A stretch of 61,724 bases of DNA, from positions 1-61,724 of the forward strand of contig NZ_RXYB01000021.1 of NCBI RefSeq assembly GCF_008086615.1, written 5' to 3'. The notes under the pieces were generated by a model. The model saw only the letters and a program-made list of their open reading frames with translations. It did no database searches and was not told where the DNA came from. Of the stretch, positions 16,543 to 25,373 are shown one piece after another (position 1 is the stretch's first letter; every line of letters starts with the position of its first letter). The DNA is from Acetobacterium tundrae (lineage in GTDB: Bacteria; Bacillota; Clostridia; Eubacteriales; Eubacteriaceae). A program made the translations under genes and the position numbers.

Positions 16543-16586
16543 GTTTAAAATCAACGGTATCTATCAACACATAGTGTATTTTAAAC
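16543..16586 (+). promoter_or_regulatory. Inverted-repeat operator candidate for RpiR
   Basis: GTTTAAAAT (16543-16551) and ATTTTAAAC (16578-16586) are perfect inverted repeats just downstream of the -10 box. A smaller ACAC-ATA-GTGT element lies inside. Position fits repression by the SIS-domain regulator encoded next door. Confidence 0.5.
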
Positions 16587-16722
16587 GGTCTGGCATTTTG
16601 AGAAGTAGGCAATAATGATGCTTATATATTTTTAGGTAAAAAGAAAAGGGTTACATAGATCAAAAAGACTGATTTAAAGCTATTTTTAAATTCACATTAA
16701 ACATTTCTTTAAGGAGGAAATA

Positions 16723-17784
16723 ATGAAAGCTGTATGTATGTATAAACCAGGCGATTTGCGCGTAGAAGAAGTTGAACTGCCAATTGTTCAACCGGATGAG
16801 GTAATGGTGAAAGTTTGGGCAGTTGGTCTCTGTGGTTCTGATATCCCCCGGGCCTTGACCTATGGGGCCCATGTTTCTCCGATTATCATCGGTCACGAAT
16901 TTTCTGGAGAAATCACCGAACTGGGTGCGGACATAAAAAATTTCAAGGTCGGCGACCGGGTGGTTATTCCGCCACTCATTCCCTGTTTTGAATGCGAGTG
17001 GTGTCAAAAGGGCATTTACTCACTCTGTGAACATTACGACTATTACGGTTCTCGCCGAAACGGTGCTCTGGCCGAATATGTAGCTGTTAAAGAAGGCAAC
17101 CTTCTAAAAGTGCCGGACAACGTTTCCTACGAAGATGCCGCAACCATTGACCCCTGTGCAAACGCTTATCACAGTTTAGCTCGAGCCAATTTCCAGCCGG
17201 GAGATTCTGTTTGTGTGGTTGGAACCGGACCCATTGGTTTATTTGCAGCCCAATACGCAAAACTGGCCGGAGCATCCCAGGTCATCGCTGTGGATGTATG
17301 GGATGAAAAACTGGAGATTGCAAAAAAAGTCGGAGCAGACGTCATCATCAACTCGTTAAAAGAAGATGCAGTAGAAGCAGTTAAGAAAGCTACCAATGGA
17401 AAAGGCGCTAACATCGTCATCGATTATTCCGGGGCGCCTACCGCACAAAAACAATGTATTTTAATGGCCAGTAAAATGGGTCGGGTGGTTTATCTCGGTA
17501 TCTCCCACAAAGGTTTGGATCTCAGTGAAAAAGAACTCGATACTCTGATGAGAAGTCAACTGAGTCTGATTGGTTCCTGGAATTCTTTTACAAAACCATA
17601 TCCTGGCGAAGACTGGACAGAATCCTTAAAAATGTTTGCCGAAAAAGGCATGACAGCCAAAGACATTATTAGCCATCGTTTACCACTTGATGAAGTGCCC
17701 AATGTTTTTGCCGAAATAGCCAAAGGCGGTTATTTCTACAATAAAATAATGTTTTATCCATGGGGGAAAATTAATGAACACTGA
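16723..17784 (+). CDS. Zinc-dependent medium-chain alcohol/polyol dehydrogenase
   Basis: 353 residues. Catalytic zinc ligands in GLCGSD (~37) and GHEFSGE (~60); structural zinc loop CFECEWCQKGIYSLC (~90-104) with four Cys; NAD-binding GTGPIGLFAAQYAKLAGA (~167). Resembles sorbitol / galactitol-1-phosphate dehydrogenases. Probably oxidises a polyol or polyol phosphate to a ketose in the pathway with the kinase and DeoC downstream. Its 3' end overlaps the kinase start by 11 bases. Confidence 0.87.
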   Translation: MKAVCMYKPGDLRVEEVELPIVQPDEVMVKVWAVGLCGSDIPRALTYGAHVSPIIIGHEFSGEITELGADIKNFKVGDRVVIPPLIPCFECEWCQKGIYSLCEHYDYYGSRRNGALAEYVAVKEGNLLKVPDNVSYEDAATIDPCANAYHSLARANFQPGDSVCVVGTGPIGLFAAQYAKLAGASQVIAVDVWDEKLEIAKKVGADVIINSLKEDAVEAVKKATNGKGANIVIDYSGAPTAQKQCILMASKMGRVVYLGISHKGLDLSEKELDTLMRSQLSLIGSWNSFTKPYPGEDWTESLKMFAEKGMTAKDIISHRLPLDEVPNVFAEIAKGGYFYNKIMFYPWGKINEH

Positions 17785-19279
17785 AAAGTATTTTATGGGT
17801 GTTGACACGGGAACACAAAGTGTCAGAGTTGTTGTTACGAATATTAAAGGGACTGTTATTTCCGGTGATGAACAGGTTTATGAAACCTTTTATCCACAAG
17901 CTGGCTGGGCAGAACAGAAGCCGGCAGACTGGTGGCGCTGCTTTAACGAAGCCGTAAAAAATGTGATGTCTTCTTTATCAAAAGAAATACGACACAGTAT
18001 TCAGGCAATCAGCGTGTGTTCGACTTCATCAACGGTTATTCCGGTTGATGAAAATGGTTTCCCTTTAGCCAATGCCATTATGTGGATGGATACCCGGGCT
18101 AAAAAAGAAATGAAAGTTATCAATGACACCAAACACCCTGTTCTGGAATACAGTGGTGGAGAAGACTCAGTGGAATGGATGATCCCCAAAGTACTGTGGA
18201 TCAAAAACAATCAAAAAGACATTTATAATAGAAGCTATAAAATCATTGAACAATTGGACTGGATGAACTACCAGTTATGCGGGATTTACGCGACCTCCAT
18301 CTGTAACTCGACCTGTAAATGGAATTACATTGAGTGTGAAGGTGGCTGGAACGGCGAATTCTTCAAGCAGGTTGGTTTGGAAGACTATGCAGAAAAACTG
18401 GTTTTGGATGTGAAACATGTTGGGGATTTTGTTGGAATCATCAATCGTGAATTTGCTGATCAGTACGATATCAACCCCGAAATGAAGGTTGTTCAGGGCG
18501 GAATTGATGCCCACATTGGGATGCTTGGGCTGGGCGTTGCCAGAGAAGGTAAACTCGCCATGATTATGGGTACCAGCTTTGTACAGCTGGCCTTCTCCGA
18601 AAAGAAACTGAATCTGAATGGGATTTGGGGTCCATACAACAACGCCATCGTTCCAGACCAATGGCTATTGGAAGGCGGACAGATCTCAGCCGGTTCCATT
18701 ATCAAATGGTTTATGCGTGAATTTGATATGTCGAGTCATGAAAACCCCTATGCTTATATGAATGAACGGATTGCAAAAATTCCCGCCGGTTCAGAAGGTC
18801 TGGTTGCCCTTGATTTTTTCCAGGGAAACAGAACTCCATATAAGGATGCCAATGCTAAAGGGGTGATTTACGGTTTAACCCTGAGCCATACAAAAGCTCA
18901 TATTTACCGTGCCTTGATGGAATCGGTAGCATTGGGAACAAAAAACATTATTGACAACTTTGAAGCACAGGGCTGTCCGATCAACATTATTGTTGGCTGC
19001 GGCGGGGTTACCAAAGATGCCACCTGGATGCAGATTATTGCCGATGTTACCGGCAAACCCATTGTGGTTACAGAAGATGCCAGCGCCAGTGTACTCGGCT
19101 GTGCCATTGTAGCTGCAGTAGGCTCAGGAGCCTATAATAATTTTGACGATGCAACCAAGGGTATGGTTAAAGAAGCCTATTCGGTTCAGCCAAACAAAGA
19201 CCTTTACGCAACCTATCAGGGCGTATTTAATACCTACACCGAAATCTATGAAAATTTGAAAGACACCATGGCCAAATAA
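17774..19279 (+). CDS. FGGY-family carbohydrate kinase
   Basis: 501 residues with the ASKHA sugar-kinase fold: GVDTGTQSVRVVVTN (~9), MWMDTRAKKE (~96), IDAHIGMLGLG (~246), GGVTKDATWMQIIADVTGKPI (~415). The pattern is closest to ribulokinase-like members. Phosphorylates a ketose or polyol using ATP. Start overlaps the dehydrogenase. The substrate cannot be named from sequence; the adjacent DeoC suggests that the phosphorylated product is split by a class I aldolase. Confidence 0.87.
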   Translation: MNTEKYFMGVDTGTQSVRVVVTNIKGTVISGDEQVYETFYPQAGWAEQKPADWWRCFNEAVKNVMSSLSKEIRHSIQAISVCSTSSTVIPVDENGFPLANAIMWMDTRAKKEMKVINDTKHPVLEYSGGEDSVEWMIPKVLWIKNNQKDIYNRSYKIIEQLDWMNYQLCGIYATSICNSTCKWNYIECEGGWNGEFFKQVGLEDYAEKLVLDVKHVGDFVGIINREFADQYDINPEMKVVQGGIDAHIGMLGLGVAREGKLAMIMGTSFVQLAFSEKKLNLNGIWGPYNNAIVPDQWLLEGGQISAGSIIKWFMREFDMSSHENPYAYMNERIAKIPAGSEGLVALDFFQGNRTPYKDANAKGVIYGLTLSHTKAHIYRALMESVALGTKNIIDNFEAQGCPINIIVGCGGVTKDATWMQIIADVTGKPIVVTEDASASVLGCAIVAAVGSGAYNNFDDATKGMVKEAYSVQPNKDLYATYQGVFNTYTEIYENLKDTMAK

Positions 19280-19313
19280 CACATTATAAATTCACGAAAA
19301 TTAGGAGAAGAAA

Positions 19314-19979
19314 ATGACAAACAAGGAAATTTTAAGTCACATTGATCACACATTGTTAAAACAATTTGCAACCTGGGAAGATATTAAGGTGATCTGCGAT
19401 GATGCCATTGACTATGAAACCGCATCTGTATGCATTCCTCCATCTTATGTTAGAAAAATCAAAGAAACCTATGGGGATAAACTGAATATCTGTACCGTTA
19501 TCGGTTTTCCTTTAGGCTACAATACCACCGCAACCAAGGTTTTTGAAGCCGTCGATGCAGTTAAAAACGGGGCCTCAGAAATTGACATGGTCATTAATAT
19601 TACAGCACTTAAGAATAAAGACTACGACCTGGTTCAGAATGAAATTGCAGAAATCAAGAAAGCTATCGGCGATAAAATCCTCAAGGTTATTGTTGAAACC
19701 TGCTTCTTGACGGAAGCGGAAAAGGTGATAGTTTGCCAGCTGGTGACCAACGCCGGAGCAGATTACATCAAAACCTCTACCGGTTTTGGTACAGCCGGAG
19801 CAACCGTTGAAGATATCCGGTTGTTTAAAGCCAATATTGGTCCCGATGTTAAAATGAAAGCTGCCGGCGGTGTAAAAACCGTGGATGACCTCATTGCTTT
19901 TATCAATGAAGGCTGTTCCCGAATCGGAACCAGCTCAGCTGTTAAAATGCTGAAAGGTGAAGAAGTCAGCAGCTACTGA
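19314..19979 (+). CDS. deoC: Deoxyribose-phosphate aldolase
   Basis: 221 residues, usual length. Class I aldolase: SHIDHTLLKQFATW near the N-terminus, KVIVETCFL (~124) and Schiff-base Lys in DYIKTSTGF (~150), then KAAGGVKT (~180). DeoC splits 2-deoxyribose-5-phosphate to glyceraldehyde-3-phosphate and acetaldehyde. Placement after an ADH and an FGGY kinase, without deoB, deoA or nucleoside phosphorylase, suggests a polyol or deoxysugar catabolic route rather than nucleoside salvage. SD AGGAG. Confidence 0.9.
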   Translation: MTNKEILSHIDHTLLKQFATWEDIKVICDDAIDYETASVCIPPSYVRKIKETYGDKLNICTVIGFPLGYNTTATKVFEAVDAVKNGASEIDMVINITALKNKDYDLVQNEIAEIKKAIGDKILKVIVETCFLTEAEKVIVCQLVTNAGADYIKTSTGFGTAGATVEDIRLFKANIGPDVKMKAAGGVKTVDDLIAFINEGCSRIGTSSAVKMLKGEEVSSY

Positions 19980-19988
19980 AAAATAAAT

Positions 19989-20023
19989 AAAAGTATTCCG
20001 GCATTGTGTCGGGATACTTTTTT
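19989..20023. terminator. Terminator after deoC
   Basis: AAAAGTATTCCGGCA pairs with TGTCGGGATACTTTT with a 3-base loop, followed by T residues. Serves deoC and possibly the convergent ABC permease gene. Confidence 0.85.
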
Positions 20024-20044
20024 GAGTTTAAGCATGAAACGATA

Positions 20045-20845
20045 TTATGTTTTCAAATCCCGCCGATTAAAAGCAAAAAACGTCAGTGCAAAAAAGATCA
20101 CTGAGACAATCAGCAGGATTACAGCAGAAGTGAACGAAAGCTGATTATCAAGCATCAGGGTGGAACCTTCAAAATATTTGAAGGGGGTGAAAATCTTCAG
20201 AAATGTCAGCTTATCATATAAATCAACAGCCACTGAGATAAGAAAGAAACCCAGGATAAAAGCTCCGGATACAGAGGTCGCAAGCTTGGTGTTTTTGAAT
20301 ACAGCGCCAAACATCGCTCCCAGAGCCAGAAAAAAAAGTTGCAGGATAAACAACGCCAGCATGGTTAACGATACCTGGTTAAACATACCATCACCATTAT
20401 TATGCAGCGAAATAAAGAATACTGACGCTCCGAAAGTGACCATATTAAAAATCAGAATACTAATGACACCGGCGATGAGCTTGGGCATGATAACCTGAAA
20501 TCGTCTGATTGGTTTGGCATAGAGAAAATCAGCACAGTGATCCCGTTCTTCCCGGGAAACGGCAACCGCTCCGAACATTATGGCATGGACCGCGGCCAGG
20601 AGCATGAAATACAAAAAGAAGACGGAATAAAAGCCGGCGACGTTGGTAAGATCAATGGAAGAACCGACACCAAAAATAACCATTATTTCCTTTGGAAATC
20701 CGGCCATCAGTTTGCTCATATCCACATGAGAATCGATAAATCCCTGGTATTTCATCATGCCGGCATAGATAATAAAAACCTGGGCACAGCACCAGATAAT
20801 CAGAGATGTGATATTTGCTTTCATTTCTTTTTTGAATATATTCAT
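20045..20845 (-). CDS. ABC-2 type transporter permease
   Basis: 266 residues from ATG 20845, preceded by GGAGG; an in-frame ATG 48 bases earlier has no such site. Six hydrophobic segments; starts MNIFKKEMKANITSLIIW, a typical ABC2 permease N-terminus, and has FLYAKPIRRFQVIMPKLIAG between helices. Third gene of a minus-strand exporter operon (ATPase, permease, permease). Substrate unknown: drug, peptide or lipid. Confidence 0.82.
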   Translation of the reverse strand: MNIFKKEMKANITSLIIWCCAQVFIIYAGMMKYQGFIDSHVDMSKLMAGFPKEIMVIFGVGSSIDLTNVAGFYSVFFLYFMLLAAVHAIMFGAVAVSREERDHCADFLYAKPIRRFQVIMPKLIAGVISILIFNMVTFGASVFFISLHNNGDGMFNQVSLTMLALFILQLFFLALGAMFGAVFKNTKLATSVSGAFILGFFLISVAVDLYDKLTFLKIFTPFKYFEGSTLMLDNQLSFTSAVILLIVSVIFFALTFFAFNRRDLKT

Positions 20846-20864
20846 TAGGGGCCTCCTTAATAGC

Positions 20865-21662
20865 CTATATGGACGGCAGATCTTTTCGTGCAAAAAGCCT
20901 GAAAGTTAAAAAGATAAACAGGCCAACTAAAACAAACCACAGTAATAAATACAGCGAGTCATAATTCATGGTTTTTGAAAGCTCAGATAGATCAAAATAA
21001 CCAAACGGTGAGATGAGGCCGAGTTTTTCATCTTTTAATGTTTCATTGAGTAAAAAGATAATATAAAAAATAAATACCACGCCCATGCTGATGGGAAGAA
21101 CGGTTCGAATCCGTCTTAGAAAGGCGGAAACAAAAAGCCCCAGGCTGGCAAAAAAGATCTGAATAAATAGCAGGCTGCTGGTGATCAGTACAAAAAGCTT
21201 AACATTGTAGGGTTCGGCACTGAGAATGGTAACCGTGATGAGCGCAGCCACAAAAACAAAGGCATTGGTAATCAGAATCTGAACGAGAACGGCCAGTATT
21301 TTCATTGAAATAATCCGGTTGCGGGTCACGGGTTTAACAAACAGAAAATCACCGGTTTTTTCTCTTACCTCGGAAGAAATGACAGCAACCCCCATGTTCA
21401 TGGCCTGAACAGCGCCGGCCAATAATATATAGGTAAAAGGAAATTGATAATAGCTCAGAATCGTGTTAAGTTGCAGATCAGCTATCCCTAAAGCTCTTTG
21501 AAACTCAATGGGAAAACTTTTAAAGACCTTTTGAAAATCCTCCAGCTGACTTGAAATCGATGGATAGATCAACATAAACAGCACTAAAATACCCGCCAGC
21601 GACAGACACCAGATGATCAGAGCTTTTTTGCCCATTCGCAGTTCCTGCTTTAGAATATTCAT
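20865..21662 (-). CDS. ABC-2 type transporter permease
   Basis: 265 residues, six hydrophobic segments. N-terminus MNILKQELRMGKKALIIW and FLFVKPVTRNRIISMKIL parallel the downstream permease, so the two are paralogues forming a probable heterodimeric channel. A GGAGG site precedes the ATG. The ATPase gene ends two bases before the start. Confidence 0.82.
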   Translation of the reverse strand: MNILKQELRMGKKALIIWCLSLAGILVLFMLIYPSISSQLEDFQKVFKSFPIEFQRALGIADLQLNTILSYYQFPFTYILLAGAVQAMNMGVAVISSEVREKTGDFLFVKPVTRNRIISMKILAVLVQILITNAFVFVAALITVTILSAEPYNVKLFVLITSSLLFIQIFFASLGLFVSAFLRRIRTVLPISMGVVFIFYIIFLLNETLKDEKLGLISPFGYFDLSELSKTMNYDSLYLLLWFVLVGLFIFLTFRLFARKDLPSI

Positions 21663-21664
21663 AG

Positions 21665-22549
21665 CTAATCCTCCTTCTGATAGTAGTGCATAAAAATCTC
21701 CTCAAGACTTGGTTCTTCCACGAGAAAATTCAGCAGAGCCTGGCCCTGAAGACGTTCAATAATCCGATTGATATCACCTTTAAATAGAAAATGGAGGGTG
21801 TTTTCCTCTAGGGTTAAGTTGGTAATGCCGTCAAGGTTGAAGTGATGAACATCAATAACTCCTTTATATTCCAGCGTGAATTTCTTGTAATTGTGTTTTT
21901 GCATATCCCGGATATTCTCGATTTTCACAATGGTGCCATCTTTAATGATGGCAACCCGACCGCAGAGCTTTTGTACCTCGGATAAAATATGGGAGGAAAA
22001 CAAAACTGTGGCACCTTTCTTATTCTCAGTTCGGATAAGATCAAAAAAATTCTGCTGCATCAAAGGGTCCAGTCCACCGGTGGGCTCGTCCAGAATAATC
22101 AGTTTCGGTTCATGGAGCAACCCCTGGATAATCCCAACCTTCTTTTTATTCCCGTAGGATAAATCGTCAATGCGCTTGGTCAGATCCAGATCCATGACAT
22201 CGGCCAGGGTTTGAATGCGGGTGTAGTCCACATCATCATAAAAGCTGGCAGAATACTTGAGAACTTCTAGGACCTTCATGTGTTCATAATAAAAAACTTC
22301 CGATGGTAAATAACCAATATCTCGGCGGAGCTCACTGCCGTATTTAATGCAGTCTTTTCCAAAAATAGTGGCGCTGCCGCTGGTGGGATGAATCAGCGAC
22401 AGCAGGGCCCGGATGGTGGTGGATTTGCCGGCTCCGTTTGGCCCGATGAATCCGAAAATCTCACCTTCTTCCACCGAAAAAGTTACATTTTCAATGCCTC
22501 GATGTTTGCCATAATATTTCGTTAACTGATTGATTTCTATTACGTTCAT
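21665..22549 (-). CDS. ABC transporter ATPase (ABC-2 exporter)
   Basis: 294 residues from ATG 22549 (site AGAGAGG). Walker A GPNGAGKST (~37), signature DLSYGNKKKVGI (~132; LSYGN replaces LSGG, as often seen in this BcrA-like group), Walker B LIILDEPTGGLDPL (~153), switch SSHIL. The C-terminal ~80 residues form the regulatory tail typical of ABC-2 ATPases. Drives the two permeases downstream. Confidence 0.88.
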   Translation of the reverse strand: MNVIEINQLTKYYGKHRGIENVTFSVEEGEIFGFIGPNGAGKSTTIRALLSLIHPTSGSATIFGKDCIKYGSELRRDIGYLPSEVFYYEHMKVLEVLKYSASFYDDVDYTRIQTLADVMDLDLTKRIDDLSYGNKKKVGIIQGLLHEPKLIILDEPTGGLDPLMQQNFFDLIRTENKKGATVLFSSHILSEVQKLCGRVAIIKDGTIVKIENIRDMQKHNYKKFTLEYKGVIDVHHFNLDGITNLTLEENTLHFLFKGDINRIIERLQGQALLNFLVEEPSLEEIFMHYYQKED

Positions 22550-22777
22550 AAGAATGCCTCTCTCTTGTTTAACTAACATTTTTCTGTCACAGCTACAATA
22601 GGGGATGTACCCTAATATAGCAGAAATAAACGATTTGAAAAGAGTGGAAGAGAGTGGAAGAGAATAGTGGTTAGTTTGATTAAATGACAAGATTTAGGGA
22701 ATATATAATAAAGTTGAAAAAGCCATTTTGAATAACTGATTGAAGTTAAAATAAAACCCAAAGGAGAAGAATAAATA

Positions 22778-23455
22778 ATGAATAACAAAAAAGAAATGAG
22801 AGAATTGATTCTAAATACTTTCAATACCCGTTATGCCTGCAAGGGATATGACCCGGAGAAAAAGGTATCTGAAGAGGATTTCAAGGTAATTATGGAGGCC
22901 GCCAGACTTTCGCCCAGTTCGATGGGACTGGAACCCTGGAAATTTGTGCTGCTCAATAATAAGGACATTAAAGAAAAAATTAGACCATATGCCTGGGGTG
23001 CGGAAGTAAGCCTTGAAGGGGCAAGCCATTTTGTTTTGATACTGGCAAGAAAGCCAAAAGATATGAAATATGATTCGGACTACATTGAGTATATGATGAA
23101 CAATGTTCAGCACTTTACGGATGAATTAAGAGCAGTCCGAAAGAATAAATTGAAAGATTTTCAGGAAAAGGATTTAAACCTTCTTGAGAGTGAGCGGGTA
23201 TTTTTCGAGTGGGTCTGCCGACAGACCTATATTCCGTTGGCAAATATGCTGACAGCAGCAGCGATGCTGGGCGTGGATTCAACGCCCATGGAAGGCTTTA
23301 ACTATGATCAGGTTGAAAAAATCCTTATTGAAGAAGGGATCATTGATCCCGAACATTTTGGATTGTCTTGTATGATTGCTTTCGGCTACAAAAACAGAGA
23401 TCACCGACCGAAAACAAGACGGAAGATGGAAGAGGTACTGGAAATTATTGAATAG
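22778..23455 (+). CDS. Nitroreductase family protein
   Basis: 225 residues. FMN-dependent nitroreductase fold: NTRYACKGYDPEKKVSEEDF near the N-terminus, EAARLSPSSMGLEPWKFVLLN (~46) forming the flavin site, and MLGVDSTPMEGFNYDQVEKIL (~167). Probable NAD(P)H-dependent reduction of quinones, nitro compounds or flavin. Single gene with SD AAAGGAG; divergent from the ABC exporter. Confidence 0.88.
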   Translation: MNNKKEMRELILNTFNTRYACKGYDPEKKVSEEDFKVIMEAARLSPSSMGLEPWKFVLLNNKDIKEKIRPYAWGAEVSLEGASHFVLILARKPKDMKYDSDYIEYMMNNVQHFTDELRAVRKNKLKDFQEKDLNLLESERVFFEWVCRQTYIPLANMLTAAAMLGVDSTPMEGFNYDQVEKILIEEGIIDPEHFGLSCMIAFGYKNRDHRPKTRRKMEEVLEIIE

Positions 23456-23522
23456 GAATAAATGGAGAGCATCCCTAAACAACTTTCCTGAGTTGATTTT
23501 GGATGCTCCCCTTTTGATCAGA

Positions 23523-24197
23523 CTATTCTAAATTATGCTCCGCCAGAATTGCTTTGATTTTATCGAATGAAAAATGAGCAGCTGTTCTTCGGGATTCCAC
23601 CGGTTGGGTCCTGATATCAATATGCGGACTGGCATCATTTCCTTGGGAAGGACCATTGTCAATATAAAGATCCACATCGTCTCCGAAATATTTGATAGAC
23701 TCTTCAATTGTAGCGGCAGCCGGCAAGGCCTTTGTATTTGAAGAGCTGATGGCGAGGATCATGTTACAACATTCATAAAGATCCCGGATGGGACTGTCCT
23801 GAAAATAGACAACGATGGCATCGGAATCAGCCGTTGCTGAATCAAGCGGAGTCTGTTCCTTCTTTTGAACGTACATACTCACCGGCGAAGGTGAAAAAAG
23901 TTCGATAATACGTTGTTGACGTTCATCAATTACCGCATATTCGGGTATTTTTGTCTTGTCCATTACGATGGTAATCGGCTTGTTTGAGGGACTGTGACGG
24001 ATTGCCCGTAATCGATTCAAAGCATTGCAATTAAAGGCGTCACATACGACCACATACACCGTCAGGGTAGGCATAACAACGATTTTACCTGCTCGGATCG
24101 CCTGGGCTGCTACTTCATAAGCTGGCTGACCAGCTTTCAACAACTGATAGTTGTGTTCCGGTTGTGTAGATTCACTCTCAATGCGGGCATGATTCAT
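23523..24197 (-). CDS. Sua5/YciO/YrdC-domain protein (divergent)
   Basis: 224 residues. YrdC fold features: AAQAIRAGKIVVMPTLTVYVV (~31), LNRLRAIRHSPSNKPITIVM (~82), AISSSNTKALPAAATIEESI (~150) and DLYIDNGPSQGNDAS (~178). Canonical members bind ATP, threonine and bicarbonate to make threonylcarbamoyl-AMP for tRNA t6A. Here the usual TxTVYGLG and KxRP.NNPL motifs are altered, so it may be a YciO-like paralogue. SD GAGAGG. Confidence 0.7.
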   Translation of the reverse strand: MNHARIESESTQPEHNYQLLKAGQPAYEVAAQAIRAGKIVVMPTLTVYVVVCDAFNCNALNRLRAIRHSPSNKPITIVMDKTKIPEYAVIDERQQRIIELFSPSPVSMYVQKKEQTPLDSATADSDAIVVYFQDSPIRDLYECCNMILAISSSNTKALPAAATIEESIKYFGDDVDLYIDNGPSQGNDASPHIDIRTQPVESRRTAAHFSFDKIKAILAEHNLE

Positions 24198-24396
24198 AAT
24201 TTTAACACCTCTCTTTTATTTGCTATTATTGTTATATAAATTATTTTGTGAGGATATTATACCACCTACAATAAAAACAGTCGAATACATTTTGCACTCG
24301 TTTTCAATTTTGTATTTCCATCGAGGTACAGTAATAAGGATTTGAGGGAAATGGGTGAATTCAATAATTATTTTTCACGGAAAATCAAAGAAAACA

Positions 24397-24425
24397 TTGA
24401 CTTCTTAGGCATAAAACCGTATAAT
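24397..24425 (+). promoter_or_regulatory. Promoter of tRNA-Ser
   Basis: TTGACT (24397-24402), 17-base spacer, TATAAT (24420-24425), about 40 bases before the mature tRNA 5' end. Confidence 0.75.
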
Positions 24426-24466
24426 CATTGAGCATGAAAAAATTTAAAAGTTAGAATAACAACCTT

Positions 24467-24556
24467 GGAGAGATGTCTGAGCGGTTGAAGGAGCACGCCT
24501 GGAAAGCGTGTGTACATGTAAGTGTACCGAGGGTTCGAATCCCTCTCTCTCCGCCA
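24467..24556 (+). tRNA. tRNA-Ser (anticodon GGA)
   Basis: 90 nt including an encoded CCA. Acceptor arms GGAGAGA/TCTCTCC pair; the D arm has GAGCGGTTGAAGG, the anticodon arm CGCCTGGAAAGCG with anticodon GGA, and there is a long class II variable arm (TGTACATGTAAGTGTACC). The T arm has GGGTTCGAATCCC. The long variable arm and anticodon identify serine (UCU/UCC codons). Confidence 0.97.
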
Positions 24557-24573
24557 TTTTAAAAAACAACAAT

Positions 24574-24599
24574 AACGGCGGTTAAGCCGTTTTTTTTTT
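24574..24599 (+). terminator. tRNA-Ser terminator
   Basis: AACGGC pairs with GCCGTT over a six-base loop, followed by nine T. Confidence 0.85.
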
Positions 24600-24675
24600 A
24601 TGCCATATTTTAAGCTTATCCGTTAGAGGCTTTTTTTACCTTTAGAAAAAGTACTGATGGAAATGGAAAGTTACC

Positions 24676-24727
24676 TTGACATTTGTTGGCGTGATGGTAT
24701 AATGAAAAAAAGGAAAGCAAACTTTCC
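24676..24727 (+). promoter_or_regulatory. Promoter and probable autoregulatory operator of the Xre gene
   Basis: TTGACA (24676-24681) and TATAAT (24698-24703) with a 16-base spacer form a consensus promoter. GGAAAG-CAAA-CTTTCC (24712-24727) is a perfect inverted repeat at the transcription start, and GGAAAG also occurs just upstream of the -35 (24665-24670). This fits self-repression by the Xre protein. Confidence 0.65.
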
Positions 24728-24742
24728 ATGAGAAGGCGCTTA

Positions 24743-24949
24743 ATGAAAAATCGTTTAGAAGAGATTAGGAAGCAACGTGGTATTAAGCAAGAGGAACTGG
24801 CGGCAGCTTTAGAGGTATCACGTCAGACCATTGGTTCTTTAGAAAAGGGAAGATATAACCCCTCAATTTTATTGGCCTTTAAAATTGCACGATACTTTAA
24901 CATGCGTATTGAAAATATTTTTATCTATGAGGAAGAAAACAATGAATAG
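24743..24949 (+). CDS. Xre-family (Cro/C1-type) transcriptional regulator
   Basis: 68 residues from ATG 24743, which has AAGG upstream; ATG 24728 would add five residues but overlaps the operator. A single HTH_3 domain: LEEIRKQRGIKQEELAAALEVSRQTIGSLEKGRYNPSI. Small chromosomal Xre proteins of this type are often paired with a membrane protein, as here; the stop overlaps the next start. Confidence 0.85.
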   Translation: MKNRLEEIRKQRGIKQEELAAALEVSRQTIGSLEKGRYNPSILLAFKIARYFNMRIENIFIYEEENNE

Positions 24950-25373
24950 TAAATTTAAAAATTTAAGTTTTGTGTTGGTCGGAATTGTATTATTACTATC
25001 TGGATTATTTATTGTTAAATTTAATCCGGTATTTGCCAGAGCAATTTTAGCATTACCTTATGTGTGTATTGGTATTGGTTGTGGATTATTTGGTCATGGT
25101 ATGGGAAATATCATTAGCATAGGAGCTTTGAAAAATAGTCCGGAAATTTCAAAACAAGTTGAAATTGATAAGAACGATGAACGAAATATAATCATAATGA
25201 ACAAATCCAAGGCTAAAGCCTACGATATGATGGTTCCCGTATTTGGCGCATTGCTACTGGCATTTGCTTGTATGGAAGTAGAATTAACGGTGATATTATT
25301 ATTAGTTGCAGCCTATTTGTTGGTGGTATTTTATGGCGTTTATTACAGATGTAAATATGATAAGGAAATGTAA
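24942..25373 (+). CDS. Small membrane protein partner of the Xre regulator
   Basis: 143 residues from ATG 24942, overlapping the regulator stop by eight bases. Four hydrophobic segments (about 8-25, 32-52, 89-104, 110-130) with a charged middle loop (EIDKNDERNIIIMNKSKAKAYD). The DERN..I....KAKA pattern is common in DUF-type proteins paired with Xre regulators in Firmicutes. Function unknown. Confidence 0.7.
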   Translation: MNSKFKNLSFVLVGIVLLLSGLFIVKFNPVFARAILALPYVCIGIGCGLFGHGMGNIISIGALKNSPEISKQVEIDKNDERNIIIMNKSKAKAYDMMVPVFGALLLAFACMEVELTVILLLVAAYLLVVFYGVYYRCKYDKEM

